Source: Amphiura filiformis (Eukaryota; Echinodermata; Ophiuroidea; Amphilepidida; Amphiuridae). From it: a stretch of DNA of 64,000 nt. Under the pieces are notes generated by a model that ran no database searches, was not told the DNA's origin, and saw nothing but the letters and a program-made list of their open reading frames with translations. Position numbers and translations under genes: made by a program. The number at the start of each line of letters is the position of its first letter. Within the stretch, counting starts at the first letter, position 1. Where the stretch lies: the NCBI RefSeq assembly GCF_039555335.1, contig NC_092642.1, forward strand, positions 19,596,382 to 19,660,381, given 5' to 3'. Below are positions 40,301 through 54,400 of the stretch, piece after piece.

Positions 40301-43300
40301 ACTAGGCCTAGGGCCTACCAATGGAGCTGCTGATATAAGTTTACACCAAGGGTGCCGTTTTGCCCCATAGGGGGGTTCCGTTTTGCCCCGATAGTGGGGC
40401 AAAACGGTTTTATTTTATTGAAAATATTTCTTCATTTTTATAAAAAATTGTAAGAATCAAGTTATATTGGTTAATGGTATATTAAAGCTTAATACAATCT
40501 TTAACTGAACATATGATTTTTACAGTCATATTACTTATGGTGACGTCACAGAGCATCCTCGAAGTTAAGTGTTCCGTTATGCCCCACCTTCCCCTACATG
40601 TTTTAATATAATGAGATTCAAATGTAGGCTTTCTACCAATAGTAACTAATTTTTGTCCAAATACAAAAAATCAAGATTTTTGGTCAAAATGTGACAAATT
40701 TGATTTTTGGTTAAAATGTGATTTTTGGTCAAAATGCGATTTTTTAGTCAACAAATCACATTTTTGACCAAAAATCATGTTTTTTAGCAAAAAAGTCACA
40801 TTTGTGACCAAAAAAAGATTCTGCAGACATAATAATGATAAAATAAAATTGTACAGATATGTTTATCAGTCTCCCTAGAGTTTTCAAATATCACCCTCGA
40901 CTTGGTTTTGGTCTTGGTCTATGAAAATTGTAGCTCGCAGGACCGATAAATATTATTCTCCGTCCAGTTTTATATCAAACTTGGTATTGGATAGGATTAC
41001 CTCTTGTGTGTGTCATGGTATTTGCACATTTATAAATATTAAGGGCTTCAATTCCATATTCTTTGTATTTACAAACCTTTGTTGTTAGGGGCCACCTTAA
41101 TTATGAATCCCGTAATTCTAGTTTAAAAAGTGTCACATATACTGGACCATTTTAACGCAAAACTTAAATCTCTGAAATGTCTGAATAAATGGCTCATTTC
41201 ACTTGACCTAATATCAAATCGGATGTATTGTTTGTTTACAGGACCAAGGAACACTCAGGGGTCCACTATTTACACAAACAACGATTCGGCTTTCAGTTTC
41301 CGACGTACAAGGCGAAAGTCCCAACTTTGTTGGTGTACCATATCGGGTTCCTGTATATGAAAATGAAACTGTGGTATGTTTTGTTGTATATTTTGTTTAT
41401 CATTCAGGTCTAACTGCCATTTCTGCAAACTATAATCACTAAAGTGTTCAATTTAGCAGCTACAAATTTTACAGAGTTACCAAAAATTACAACTTAAAGT
41501 TACCAACTGCAAACCAGCAAACACAAAAGATTTTGATCAAAAACATTCACAAAAGTTTAGAAAAGTTTACTTGAAAATTATTTTAAACATGATATTTAAG
41601 TGTTGCCAAAATCATTTGGCCAAATTTTGCCAAAAAATAATCTTTGCTTGGACAATCCTTATTATTTAGAATTTAGTAATGATATTGACCAATGCACATT
41701 TACCATAATTCTGATTAATTTAGTACAAATTTGAAATTTATATACCCTCTGAGAAAGATTCAACCTGAATCTTCCACAGAGGGAGGATGAGTTTCAAATG
41801 GAGCTGCCTAATGTTCTAACTCCATTTAAAATTCATACTCCCTCTATGGAATATATTACCAAAATCTTCCACAGGGGTAGTGTATAATTATTCTAAAAGG
41901 AATGGCCCATTGTTGGCTGTCCCAAGTGTCAATATGTTATGTCAGGAAAAAATATTTAGCCTTGATGATAGACTTTATTTTATTTTTTTTGCTACATTTT
42001 CTAACTTCTTTTATCAAAAAACATGCTGTCTCATGATGCTGCAAAACAAATATAGGGGTGCATGACTCATCAATTTATTTTTCGACCAAGGTGTAGGCCT
42101 AACTTGGAATTTCTTCTACAATAGTTTACATTATAGACATCATCATTACCTGCAGTTTTACCGTAAAATGTTCAACATCTATAATTAGGACCTACATGAA
42201 GCTCTCACTGTTACACAAAAATGGTACAAGTAACCCTTTCAATTTGACATTTTAATTTTAAGTTTCAAAATTCTGTTGCAGGGTACTGTTGTCTTTGATA
42301 AGATCTATGCATTTGATGGAGATACAGGACTGTCCAATCCCAATGATGTCTATATTACATTGATTGATGGAGGTATGTAGCATAAGTTTTGTTCACTTGG
42401 GCCTTACTGTTGAAAGTAGCTCGTTACATTATAAGATATCTCATACATGTAAAATCATCAAAAGTAACATGCAAGTAGCTAAGTAAGTGTGTTTAGATGG
42501 GCACTATGACTGTTAAGTTTACTTTTGAAAGTAGTTGACAGTAAGTTGACTTTACTTGCAATCGTCTGAACAAGCCTTCTATTACTGGATTTATCACACA
42601 AAATGTAAAATGTGAAAGAGAATGGTCTGATCATATATATCTATTGTTTCCTACCAGGATTCATTAACCCTAACGTAGAGTCCAAATTTCTCCGTTTTGT
42701 AAATATTAACCCTTTGAACCCCAAATGCCGCTTTTGCACATCATAGAGTATTGGATATACCGAAATGCCACTTTTTATGCATACAGATGAGTTCAATACA
42801 ACCTTTGACATTTGTACCATTTAGACCAATCAGATAACTTGTTATCATGGTTATAGCGGGAGTTAGGCATACATAATTATGGCAGGGTCAGCAAAAATAG
42901 TGAACAAAACTACCAAAATATGTCATAAAAACGCTAATTTCCGCTAATGTGTCTTTATTTGTATTGCAGGTTTTGGACACTTCATTCTTGATGGCGCATT
43001 TGCTAATGAGGGAAAACTTATTATTGCTCAAGAATTAGATCGGGAAGTTACCGACTCATATATACTTACAATTCAGGTAGATATGCATGTTTAGACATTA
43101 TTTGTGTGTTGGTGCTTCAGTATTCACCTGAAACCGAGGACACAAACAAGATTTTTCACGCTCAAACCATGGACCTACCTGCAAACAAGCATCATCCTCA
43201 GTTTGCAGACGTCTAAAGTTTGTTCGCCTTATGTATAGGCAGAAAAAATAAGAAGAATCCTAACACTGATGTGATGTGCACGCTGTTGGGCGCAGTGCTT

Positions 43301-45437
43301 ACACTAGTTGTGCGTTGTGTAATGCATGACTAGCACATGCTTATGTGAATTTACACGAGCGAGCGTGAGGTGGGACTTTATTGGTGTGCACAGTAACAAA
43401 AGTCAACTAATATCCACCATAAGCTGAACAAACTTTACAGTAGGTTGCAACTGCATGCCAAATACATTTTAAACACTATTGTGCATTCTATTACCTCCAC
43501 GACCCATTATTCAAAATCGCGCACTGTGATTTGTTGAAACGCGTCACGTGAGAGCCCATTATTCGAGCCCATTGGTCGAGCGCCGTAACACATTCTACGC
43601 ACAGCATCACGCTTGGTTACGCGTGCAATATTTCCACGATACGCGCTGTCACTTACGCGTACGCGCTCTACCTTGAAGTAAACAACTTAAAATATTTGTG
43701 CCAAAAATAATATTTTCTCTTTAAATCGCACTATTTTCTGGTAATAGAATAGAAATAAAGGGTGCAGCATTATCCTTTACACGCAAATAATGTGTCCTCG
43801 GCAGTAAAACGTTTCAAATGGAATCAGCATATTAAGCAGCTCTATTTGAATTTCATACATCCTCTGAGAAAGATTCAACCTGAATCTTCCAAAGAGGGAG
43901 GGTGAGTATCAACAAGAGTTGGTAATATGCTAATTCCATTTTAAATTCATACTCCCCATGTGGAAGATATTTCCAAAATCTTCCACAGGGGTAGTGTGGA
44001 TTTTAATGGAACGGCCCATTGAATAGCTATGTTAAACAATTCCTGCCTATATTGATTATATTGTACACCATTACACCAACAGGCTAAAGAAGATGACAGC
44101 AGTCAAGCAGATGAATTCATCACATCCGAAACGGTGATTGATGTCACAGTGCTAGATGTGAATGATGAAGCTCCTATATTCTCTACTCTACCAGATGATG
44201 TCTACCTACAGGAGAACTCTCCTGCTAACACACCATTGAATTTAGGGGTTACTGTTTCTGATGGAGACACTGTAAGTTGTGGTATTGGGATACTGATTAT
44301 GTAAAGAAACCTAAATGAAGAATGTACATAATTTTTTGGCCCCACACATATGTGGGACTTACGTTATCATCAATATAAATCATCAATTACGTTATTATCA
44401 AGATGCTGTGAACTATCAAATCGCAACAGTTAAAAATAGTTGCTAACCTTAATAATAGCTGTACAAAATGTTTTTTTCAAACAATTTCCATGCTTTTTGA
44501 AGATCATTTCCCTTTCATATTTATCTCGATCTATCCAATTTACAGTACCCTTTCCGCGTATTAGCACATTGGAATTTTGCTACCATTTTCTCCAATTTTT
44601 CATGTTTTGACACCCCAAACACGATACGCGCATATCGTACCTACCCACAAAAACCTACCCTTTTAACATGTTGTTTTCTCACCGATGGTGTAAAGGCCTC
44701 AGTTCGAGTGACCCCCAGGCCGTTACCATGGTTACACAGTCCTTCTGTTAGCTGGGAGTGCTCTGATTAGTCAGTGTTCATTTTATAATTATGCCACATT
44801 GGACTTACACTGATTGAGATATCTAAAACATTATCCTCTACTCATAGGCTCCAAACGCAGAGTTTACCCTGTCACTGGTTGGAGACGAGGGCGCCTTCAA
44901 ACTTCAACAGACTGAGATATATGGTGTTGGCACTGTAGATGTGAGAGTAGCGAGCAAGGATTTATTGGATTATGAAACAAGGGAAGGGAAGAGATTTGAT
45001 TTTATGGTAAGTGTAAACAAGGGAAGGAAGAGATTTGATTTTATGGTAAGTGTAAACAAGGGAAGGGAAGAGATCTGATTTTATGGTAAGTGTATGGTAC
45101 TATTTGAAGTCAACATTTTCATCATTGTTGATAATAAATTGTTTGTCATTGTCACTCATAGTTATTACTGTCATTATCATCATTATTGTCATCATTGTTA
45201 TCATTATCGTCATCATCATCATCATTGGTATCATCATCATCGTCATCATAATCATTATGATTATCATCGTCATCATAATCATTATGATTATCATCATCAT
45301 CGTCTTCATTATAATATCATCATCGTCATCATGATAATGATCATCATCATTGTAATGATCATCATCATCATCTTCATGAACTTGGCATCCTCACAGTCAT
45401 GACTATCAATGTTCAAGAATTGCATGACTCTGATTGC

Positions 45438-45471
<34 letters not shown>

Positions 45472-48400
45472 TTTAATTGATTAATCAATCAAATTTGCTT
45501 TATACGTTTCAGGTAGTAGCTTCAGAGGTAGGCCATGCTGATGTCATGTTTAACGTCACGGTGTTCCTGGTAGATGTTAATGACAACTCACCAGTGTTTG
45601 ACAGTGACACATATGAATGTACAATTCTGGAAAATTCTCCAGTGGATACTCCTGTGTGTCAAGTAACGGTATGTACACTGATAAACCAAAGTATTTATTT
45701 AAAAGACTTATTAAGCAATTTTCTGTACAAAATATTTTTTCTAACTGACACAGTACCACCAAATGATCACCAATTAGGCCTATATTAAAAATTGGAATAG
45801 AGCAAAGTAAATTTCTCGACCATATACTGCGTCTTGAAGACGACGAGCCTGTGAAAGACTGCCTTTATATTCCACCACATGGGAAGAGGAAACCGGGACG
45901 GCCGCGCACACTGTACTTACAGTATGTACAGCACCTCCTGGGACATACTGAAGGGATGCTGCAGCCAAACAAAATTGTTTCGCTTGCCCAAGATCGCAAT
46001 AGTTGGAGCAAGCTTGTAGTTGCCTGATCCGCAGCCGACTGATGATGATGATGATGCTTGCTCCAAAAATGATATACCGTATTGTTTGTAATAAACGCTC
46101 CCCCTCTAATAAACGCCCCCCTCCAATTTTTCTGTGAAAAATTTACAAAAATGCGAACATTTCCATGACATATCGTGTAGGTAAGCTTAAAACTTGCATC
46201 AGTCATGTCAGTCACGGTCGCTAAATTGAATGGACAAAACCTATTATGACTCAATTCCCATACATTTCACTGCATAATTATGGTAGAATTTCACTAATTC
46301 CATGCACTTACAGGTGTAATTTTGTTGTATTCCCCACAAAAATATCATTCCAGGTGTAATTTTGTTGTATTCCCCACGAAAATATCATTTTCTGTGGGCG
46401 CCGCCATCATGTATAGTGTGAATCCCTCCTTTTAATAGGAGCACCATCGGGAAATTGAACATGATTTTTAAGCCGCTTTTTCACTGACAATTCACTTCCA
46501 ATAAACGCCCCCTTTTTGGAAAAATGCAACGCCCCCGGGGCGTTTATTACAAACAATACGGTAGTCTGAATGTCACAGTGTTCTTGACATGTTGTGAATC
46601 ACTGTTCATTTGCTTAAGGCTTAATGACCTTTCACCTTTATTAATAAAAATGGTAAAATACAGTTAAGTTAGAAAGAGAATTGCAGCTTTGTGATGTATT
46701 TGCTTTTTGCAGGCTACTGATGCAGACTCGCCAGAAATCGGCAACATCACCTACTCTTTGGAAGGCAGTGGGAGTGACAGGTAAAAAAAGCGCAGTGATT
46801 TATAGTTCACTACACACAGGCACAGAGGCGGCACCAGAAATATTTTTTGGGGGGTGGCAAAATCAACAAATTTTGCACAAAATTGGCTGCAAAAAATTAC
46901 ATCCGAAAAATGATGAAGACATCTTTAAGTTGTCATTATTTACTATCCCATACAACCAAGGCAAACTGCTGACACATCATCAGCAGATCGTGTCTGATAT
47001 TTGGAGAGTTTTAAATATTTGATCATTTCCATCTCAATTATTTCCAGATAATTTCGAAATTCATGAAAATAATGACCAAAATGAAACAGTTATGCAGACA
47101 GGTGACAAGAAACTTGGAATCAAGTTTCTTTGGACTGAATAAATTTCTTTTGCACAAAACCAGAATTTGTCTCATGAATGACGATTTCGTCTAGACATGG
47201 TCAATAGACATCTTCAGAATGATGTTGTTTGATCCTCACTTCTTGTTTCTTGGATAGAGGGTGCATTTCCTGTCAGGAGGGGATCGTATACATGACTTAA
47301 GAAGCAAGCCCATTTGTCCTTATTCATGGCACTGTGTCCTCTTTGTCTGATCAATAATGGATTCTTTGATGTATCTAGAGTTTATATCACACTCCTTACC
47401 ATCATGCAGTTATTGTTAACTACATGCACACAACACAGGGGCACTCACAATAGGCAATTGAACCCTACTGGTAGCGCCGTGTTGTAGCTCTATGGGATGA
47501 ACTTGTTAGCATCATATATCAAAAAGGAAAAAAGCTATGATTTTAGTACTTGCTCTATGTTTCAATTACTTATTCTTTTCCAAATATCTGAATCTTCAAC
47601 CCGGTACAAGCTTTAATAACGGGGGAACATACATTTTTATTAAAAAGAAATCCTACCATCTATCCAAACTCGATGTGTTATTCCAATGCACATTTTGCTT
47701 CACTGGGCAGCCATTTTTTTGGTCGTATTTGGAAGATTGGTGTCATAAAGCCGTCATAGGTACAAATTTAGTACTTTCTGTCAATCAATTATGGCTTATT
47801 CTCTACATGTCAATCTTTAAATAATTGGCATAGTCCTTATAATAACGGTGGTCCGCCTTGATGAGTAAATGACAGCAAACAGCTGCAAACCAGTGAAAAA
47901 TACCCCCAAAACTCGGTCAGTGGAGCTCCGCTCGTACATGTCAATAGCGTCATTATCGATTGGATTAGTCGTCCGTAGCGGACAATTCGGTCGCTCATTA
48001 GATTGATATTATCAGGTGGTAATAAATTTGCATTGGACAATAGATTACTATATAATGGTTTAGTACTGCATATCGGTTTAATCTTCAATAAGCGGGTTTA
48101 TGGCTGGAAAGTTCATGGTGAATATGCCGTGGACGACATTGCACTATGCAAAGGATATTTGCTTTGGTTTTAATTGTCAAACTTTATTTGTGTGAGGCAT
48201 TAGATTTACAAATGACAGCATTATAGTACCAATTGCTGTAATTTACCAGTGGATGATATTATGCTCATGGGCCACACCCAGAAACCTTAGACCCTCAGGT
48301 ATGCAACAGCACCCCAGGGTGAGCAGCAGCAAGAATAGCCTCAGAAGGCCCCAAATAGACTGATTTTGCATGTTTTAGGGATAGAACCCGGGGTACACAC

Positions 48401-51400
48401 ACACACGCCTCATACCCCTGCATATGCCCCTGATGTGTTAGTTCTACAGAATTGCTTATACCCTTAGCTTAGCTGGATGATTTTTGATGTGACTTCACCA
48501 GATATTTGATCACGAATAAGCAAGCATATTACAACAACTTCCAAAACTTACTTATTCTTTATACCAGAGGTGCAGATCTGTAGTACCCCCCTAAAAAATT
48601 CCATTAAAATGGATTGTTCACAATCTTACCCAGATTTTAATGTGATTTGTTACAGGTTTATAATTGACCAATATGGAGGACATGTTACCGTAGCAGCAGA
48701 CGCCATATTGGATGCAGAAACTCAAGATATATTCTTCTTAACAGTCCTTGCTGATGACGGTGATAGGATCGGTACAACCCTTCTCCAAATTAATCTTGAT
48801 GATGTTAATGATGTCAACCCTGTGTTTAATCTTGGGCCTACAGAGGAATTGATTACAATACAGGAGTTTAGTGATGTAGGTCGCATTGGAGATAGATTGG
48901 TGCTTGCCACGGTAAGTAAGAACTGTTTTAGTGTAAGAGTTGTAAACCTTATAGTTAATAGTAGCCTAATGTGGAATTTTTTTGTTTTTGGCTCTTCCAA
49001 CTTTGAACTTTTTTGCTTGGAGTGCAAAACCTGGGGCAAATCAGCAATTTTTTGGTAGCTATGCTCCCTGGAATTAGGAATTGATTGGTCTTTGGGAGCT
49101 GATGGTGTCGTACTGGTAAAAGTGGCCCTTTTAGAGCTGAAATTATCAAAATTATCAATTTGCATCTTTTCTTACGATTGTAGTCACAAAGACTTGGCAC
49201 AAGTCTAAGCCTTCAAAATCTTGAATATGCTTATGATTTTAATATTGTATGCTATTTTTGATAATTGGTTAAAAAAAAGATTAGAAAATAGTATTTTCCA
49301 AAATTTGGAATGCATAACTTGAAGTTAGTCTTTGTAGAAGTCTTTGAGCTTGATTGTCACAGCATACAAAAGAAATGCCCTAAAAATGCATGTTGTTGGC
49401 CCTTATTTTCAAAAGTTGACCAAAATATTAAATGTTTTGCATGTTAGAATTAAGTAAAGGATTAGGATTTAGCTATGCTTCATTTAGTAGAACAGCCTAA
49501 AACCTAATTTTTTTAATCTTTTTTTGCCCAATGACCCTTTGGACTAATGGGCAGTTCCCCAAATCATATTTGTTATTCATTAAATCATTCATAATTCATT
49601 CATAAATTCACTAATTTGTACGATTGTACCATCTCCGCCAATTTCCTTTTTAATTCCCCTTTTTTTAATTTCCTTTTTTTAATTCCCCTTTTTTTTTTTT
49701 TTAATTTCCTTTTTTTTAATTTCCTCTTTTTTTTAATTTCCCTTTTTTTCCTTTTTTTAATTTTCCCCCTTTTTTTTAATTTCCACTTTTTTTTTAATTT
49801 CCACTTTTTTTAATTTCCTTTTTTTAATTTCCACTTTTTTTTTAATTTCCCTTTTTTTAATTTCCCTTTTTTAATTTCCCCTTTTTTTTAATTCCCCTTT
49901 TTTCTCACAAAGCAGAATCTTGGCGAGGCACATACTGGTAGTTGTCCGAGAATTTGCTCGCTTCCTCACTGCGTATGCTGGTCTTTACGCACTGTAGTCT
50001 TTACGTGTAGAAGCTTCCTGGGCTATATCAGTGGTGTATTACACCACTGATATAGCTCAGGAAGCTTTCTCACTAGTAGTGGCACGTCCCCTGTATAGCC
50101 TGTGTGCTAGGGCCGTAGACTTATGTCAAGTCACGGAAAACCATAAGAATACTAGTATATAACTCGCAGTGGTTTTATCCCGGTCCGTGAGGGGGGGTGT
50201 AATTTTCCCAAGGCGTGCCAAAAAAATTGCTTGCTTCCTTCTGGGCCTGCCAAAAAAATCTGCGCCCCCCTGCTTTGCACATGACAAATGTTTTAAAATT
50301 GCCATTAAAATTGCCATGTAAAGGGACGGCATATTAGAACGTTTTCGTACTATTTAATAGAGCTATTTTATGACTATTATGTGACTATTTTTGCATTTTT
50401 CTCACAAACTAATAACACACTGGTAAGGAACTGCATTGGCTTCCTGTCGTCCAATGAATTGTTGTTATAACTTATGTTGATTGTATATAAATGTAATAAT
50501 GATATTGCTCATGATTTATCTGAACTTCTTTCAAATTATGTTCCCACTTGTACTCTTCGATCTGGAAACATGCAACTTCTTCAAGAAACAAAATAACAGC
50601 ACGTGAGTCATTTGAAATTACAGCTCCACGTCTATGGAATGAACTGCCTATATATTTTAGAACTGCTAAAAATGTAACTATGTTTAAAAAGATGTTAAAA
50701 CTCATCTTATGTCGGGGTTTGCTCAGGGAAATTTGAAAATGCCACCAAATAGTGAAAAACTGTATAAAATGTCTAACTTTTGTGTTGATTTGCAAAATAA
50801 AACAAAGAAAAGTGATTATTTAGCAGTAATCAACCATTAAACAATAGCATTAATTTTAGGCCTACGATGCAAGGCTGCCCATAGGCCTAGTGCTTTATAG
50901 TGGACACGGAAAATCACGGAATAACACGGATTTTAAATTTTGTAACACCATGAACACGGAGAAATCGTGGCTTTAGCTATATGCCGAATAATTATATATT
51001 AGCTACTTATACAGTGGAAGGGTCTAAATATTTAATATATTATTAATAATTATTATTGTAATGTAATCTAATTCAAATTAGGCCTTCTTTAATATAAGCC
51101 TCGTGATCACTCTATATCTATTGGATTCGGATTGTTTTACTAGGTTTGGATTTAATTTTTGTCTTCACTATAGGCCAAGATCCCGGGGCCAAGATATAAA
51201 AAATAGAAAGCTATGAGAGCGCTATCCATGTTCAATTGGATAGCTGGGTTCAAAGATAAAGTACGGACGAAGCCTTGACTAAAGCTAATGCTCCCCGGTA
51301 TACTAAACTGAATCCACTAGCTGCAACATTATACGCACATCAAAAAAAAATATCGGGAAATTAAAAAAAAAGGGAAATTAAAAAAAAGGGAAATTATTTC

Positions 51401-54400
51401 AAAAAAAAATGCATATTCATCAAAAAATTAAACTTTGTCCGATCGGGCCCAAATTTGGTGGGTGGCATCCTTGATACAAGGGGAATATAATGCGCGAAAT
51501 AAAATTGAGGTCAACCAAGGTCAAAGGTCATTACGGAGGGGTCAAATTTCAAACTTTGTCCGATCGGGCTCAAATTTGGTGGGTGGAATCCTTGATACGA
51601 GGGGAATATATTCCCGAAATAAAATTGAGGTCAAGCGAGGTCAAAGGTCATTATGGAGGGGTCAAATTTCAAACTTTGTCCGATCGGGCTCAAACTTGGT
51701 GGGTGGAATCCTTGATATGAGGGGAACACGTAAAACTTAAAATCGAGGTCATCCGAGGTCAAAGGTCATCCAGGAGCTACATTTTAAACTTAATCCCTAA
51801 GCTTCCCTGGGTGGGCGCTTTATATATTGGGGCATGGGCGCTTATTGGAATGAATACGGTTGTTATCAATTAATTTATTAAATGAAAACGATTAAATAAA
51901 GAAATAAATATAAATTAAAAAAATCATTAATTGATCAATAAATTAATAAATAAAAGAATTCATTGATTGATAAATAAACACATAAATAAGCAAATAATCA
52001 ATTACCGGTAATTGTTAAATAAATACATAAACAAACAAATAAATCAAGGCAGAGAATTTTATTTCAATTTTATAATTATATACGCCAAAATATTTTCTGA
52101 ATTTAGTCAAAATTAACACTCTATTGATGGTAAAAAATTTATGAAAATTTTACGTAGGTCCTAGACTATGCCATAGTCGATTTTTGATAAATAAAACATG
52201 TTATTAATCATGATGAAAGCATTCAGTTGAACTCGAAATTATACTGATATTTATTACATCAAAATACTAGTATAAAATGGTTATGAAAAAGTTTATATAA
52301 TTATAATAGTGACAGTAAAGGTAAAGTAAAGTATAGGTAGGCTTATATTATTGAATGCAACATCATGTCATTATATAAGCACTTCAATAACTGGAAGAAA
52401 CTTTGGGGACCTACGTGTAATTATCCTATAAATTGCGAAAATCCAGACCGTGTATGCACGAAAAATGGCAGGTTCTATAATGTGAACCACATGTATATAC
52501 CCGGAATCCCGGGCCGGTATATAGGAGTATTATAGCATGTGCAGCCGGTGCAGCCATACGGCCTAGCGAGTTCAAATCGATAATGCATGTATAATAATTG
52601 CCCATTTATCATGTCGGATTTCTCAACAATTGAGCGCTATTAATACACATTAATGTTTTTAACAAATAAAATTCCAAAATATGGTACATTTTCTCCCGCA
52701 TTTTCTGCCTTTGCTTGTCACGTGGTAGGCATATGTTGAAGTTGCACCATATGTTCAAATAATTTTCAAACATAACAATATGACAAGTGGCCGACTGGTC
52801 TAAGGCGCTAGGCCCACAGAGTATCCAAAGCCCTGCGCCGTGAGTTCGAACCCGCCTGCCAAACTTTATTTTACTTGGGGAAATTAAAAAAAAAGGTGAA
52901 ATTCAAAAAAAAAAAAGGGAAATTCAAAAAAAAAAGAAATTCAAAAAAAAAAGGGAAATTCAAAAAAAAAAGGAAATTCAAAAAAAAAGGAAATTCAAAA
53001 AAAAAGGAAATTCAAAAAAAAAGGAAATTCAAAAAAAAAAAGGGAAATTCACAAAAAAAGGAAATTCAAAAAAAAAAGGAAATTCAAAAAAAAAGGAAAT
53101 TCAAAAAAAAGAGGAATTAAAAAAAAGTGAAATTAAAAAAAAAAAAGGGGAAATTAAAAAAAAGGAAATTAAAAAAAAGGAAATTAAAAAAGGAAATTGG
53201 CGGAGATGGTACAATCGTAAATTTGCCAAAATATTTTCTGCATTTATTTCTTCAATCATTGCAGGCTACAGATGGTGATGTCACAGGTATCAATAAAGCA
53301 GTCATCTACTCAATAACAGGAGGCAATGAGGCTGGTAAATTTGCCATCAATGAGATAACTGGTGAAATCACACTAGCTGACACCATAGATTATGAGACAG
53401 ATAGCCAGGAATATAACATTACTGTCGTTGCCCAGAACACCGCTGATCCACCCTTAGAAGGCAGTGCTATCATTACTGTTCTCATATCGGTGAGTTTTTA
53501 GGCTTTTGATGTTTTGATAAACTACCTTACTGAAACATCCATAGCTGTGTAGACTAGACCCATGCCTATGAATGCTTGTACATATACACAGAAAAAGTCA
53601 GTGAACCAATTTTTTGAATTGCGCTTGGGAATTGTAGGTCTTCTGGTTTAGTGACATATGTACAGCAATATTTACTCGGGGTTGGGGCACTCAACTAAAG
53701 TCATACCCAGTGGACCTCTTCCTTTAGCTTCGGCTATGGCATACTTCCTTTTTTCTAGAAATAGAAATTTGTATTGTATTAGAAAATAGAATTTTGCTTC
53801 ATTTTTTCCAAATTTTTACACTAAATGACCGAGAGGAGGTAGGGGCCTACTCAGCTTTAGATGTGACAGGTATGTGCTTAAAATAAAAAGTGCAGTGATT
53901 TATAGTGCGCTACGCACAGGCACAACGCCTAGACATTGATCCACAAGCCTCAGCACACTTTTCAAGTTGTCGCTGACCACTTACCTAAAATGATATGATC
54001 CACTTGAGGTAGTGCACTAGCTATTCTAGTTGAAATCCATACACCCCCTATGGAAGACATGACCTTAATCTAGCACCCAGGAAATGTAGATTTCAAAAGG
54101 AATGGTGTCTTGAAGAGCTTTTGGCAATAGGTGTCTTGCAAATAAACGTGTGTTTATTTTTGTATTTACATATTCTTGTTCCTTATGTAGTTCACCAGTC
54201 TGCAGAACAGTGAGTGATGGCCTCAATCATTACAGATAATTATGTCTAATTTCATGACTATTGCTAAGACAATATTTTGACAGTGTAGACCTGAGGTGTA
54301 GACCTACAAATATTGTCAGAAATAATTATAGATAAAAAGGTTTGACTACTCATTTTTTTTTATTGACAGGATTTTAATGATAATGCTCCAGTCTTTGGAA

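Larger units (their letters stand above)
35558..41241. other. Intron 7, longest intron (5.7 kb)
   Basis: A nested cluster of insertions: a retroelement remnant (35588-37000), a TTAA MITE, a 1.05 kb foldback and a hairpin repeat. 37040-38250 and 38917-39547 show nothing recognisable; ATACATCTGGGCACAAA at about 37253 recurs as ATACGTCTGGGCACAAA at about 38154. Confidence 0.55.
45669..46712. other. Intron 13
   Basis: Filled by an RTE-like LINE tail (45785-46065) directly followed by a foldback (46075-46563). Little unique sequence remains. Confidence 0.65.
49619..53219. mobile_element. 3.6 kb TU-like foldback element with polypyrimidine/polypurine arms
   Basis: Left end TACGATTGTACCATCTCCGC and right end its exact inverse; both continue as tandem units of ~15 bp: TTTTTTTAATTTCC on the left (49645-49905) and GGAAATTCAAAAAAAA on the right (52880-53205). 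Each end may be bordered by TA. The interior (49910-52870) carries a LINE fragment, a triple repeat and a tRNA-like sequence, but no transposase. Long inverted repeats made of short tandem units are the known layout of sea-urchin TU elements. Confidence 0.8.

Noticed and set aside
45083-45402. Ile-rich, His-rich and Met-rich ORFs on both strands
   Set aside because: They cover the TCA/TCG trinucleotide microsatellite in intron 12.
48955-49200. Reverse-strand ORFs antisense to exon 15 and intron 15
   Set aside because: Shadows of the coding strand; no family resemblance.
50011-50066. microRNA precursor
   Set aside because: The stem is long enough, but the loop is almost absent and it lies in a repeat.
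51435-51740. ORF with three repeated SDRAQIWWV-like units
   Set aside because: By-product of the ~120-bp tandem unit; also open in a second frame, as expected from a repeat with few stops.
52875-53120. Lys-rich ORF
   Set aside because: Low-complexity translation of the GGAAATTCAAAAAAAA array in the foldback arm.
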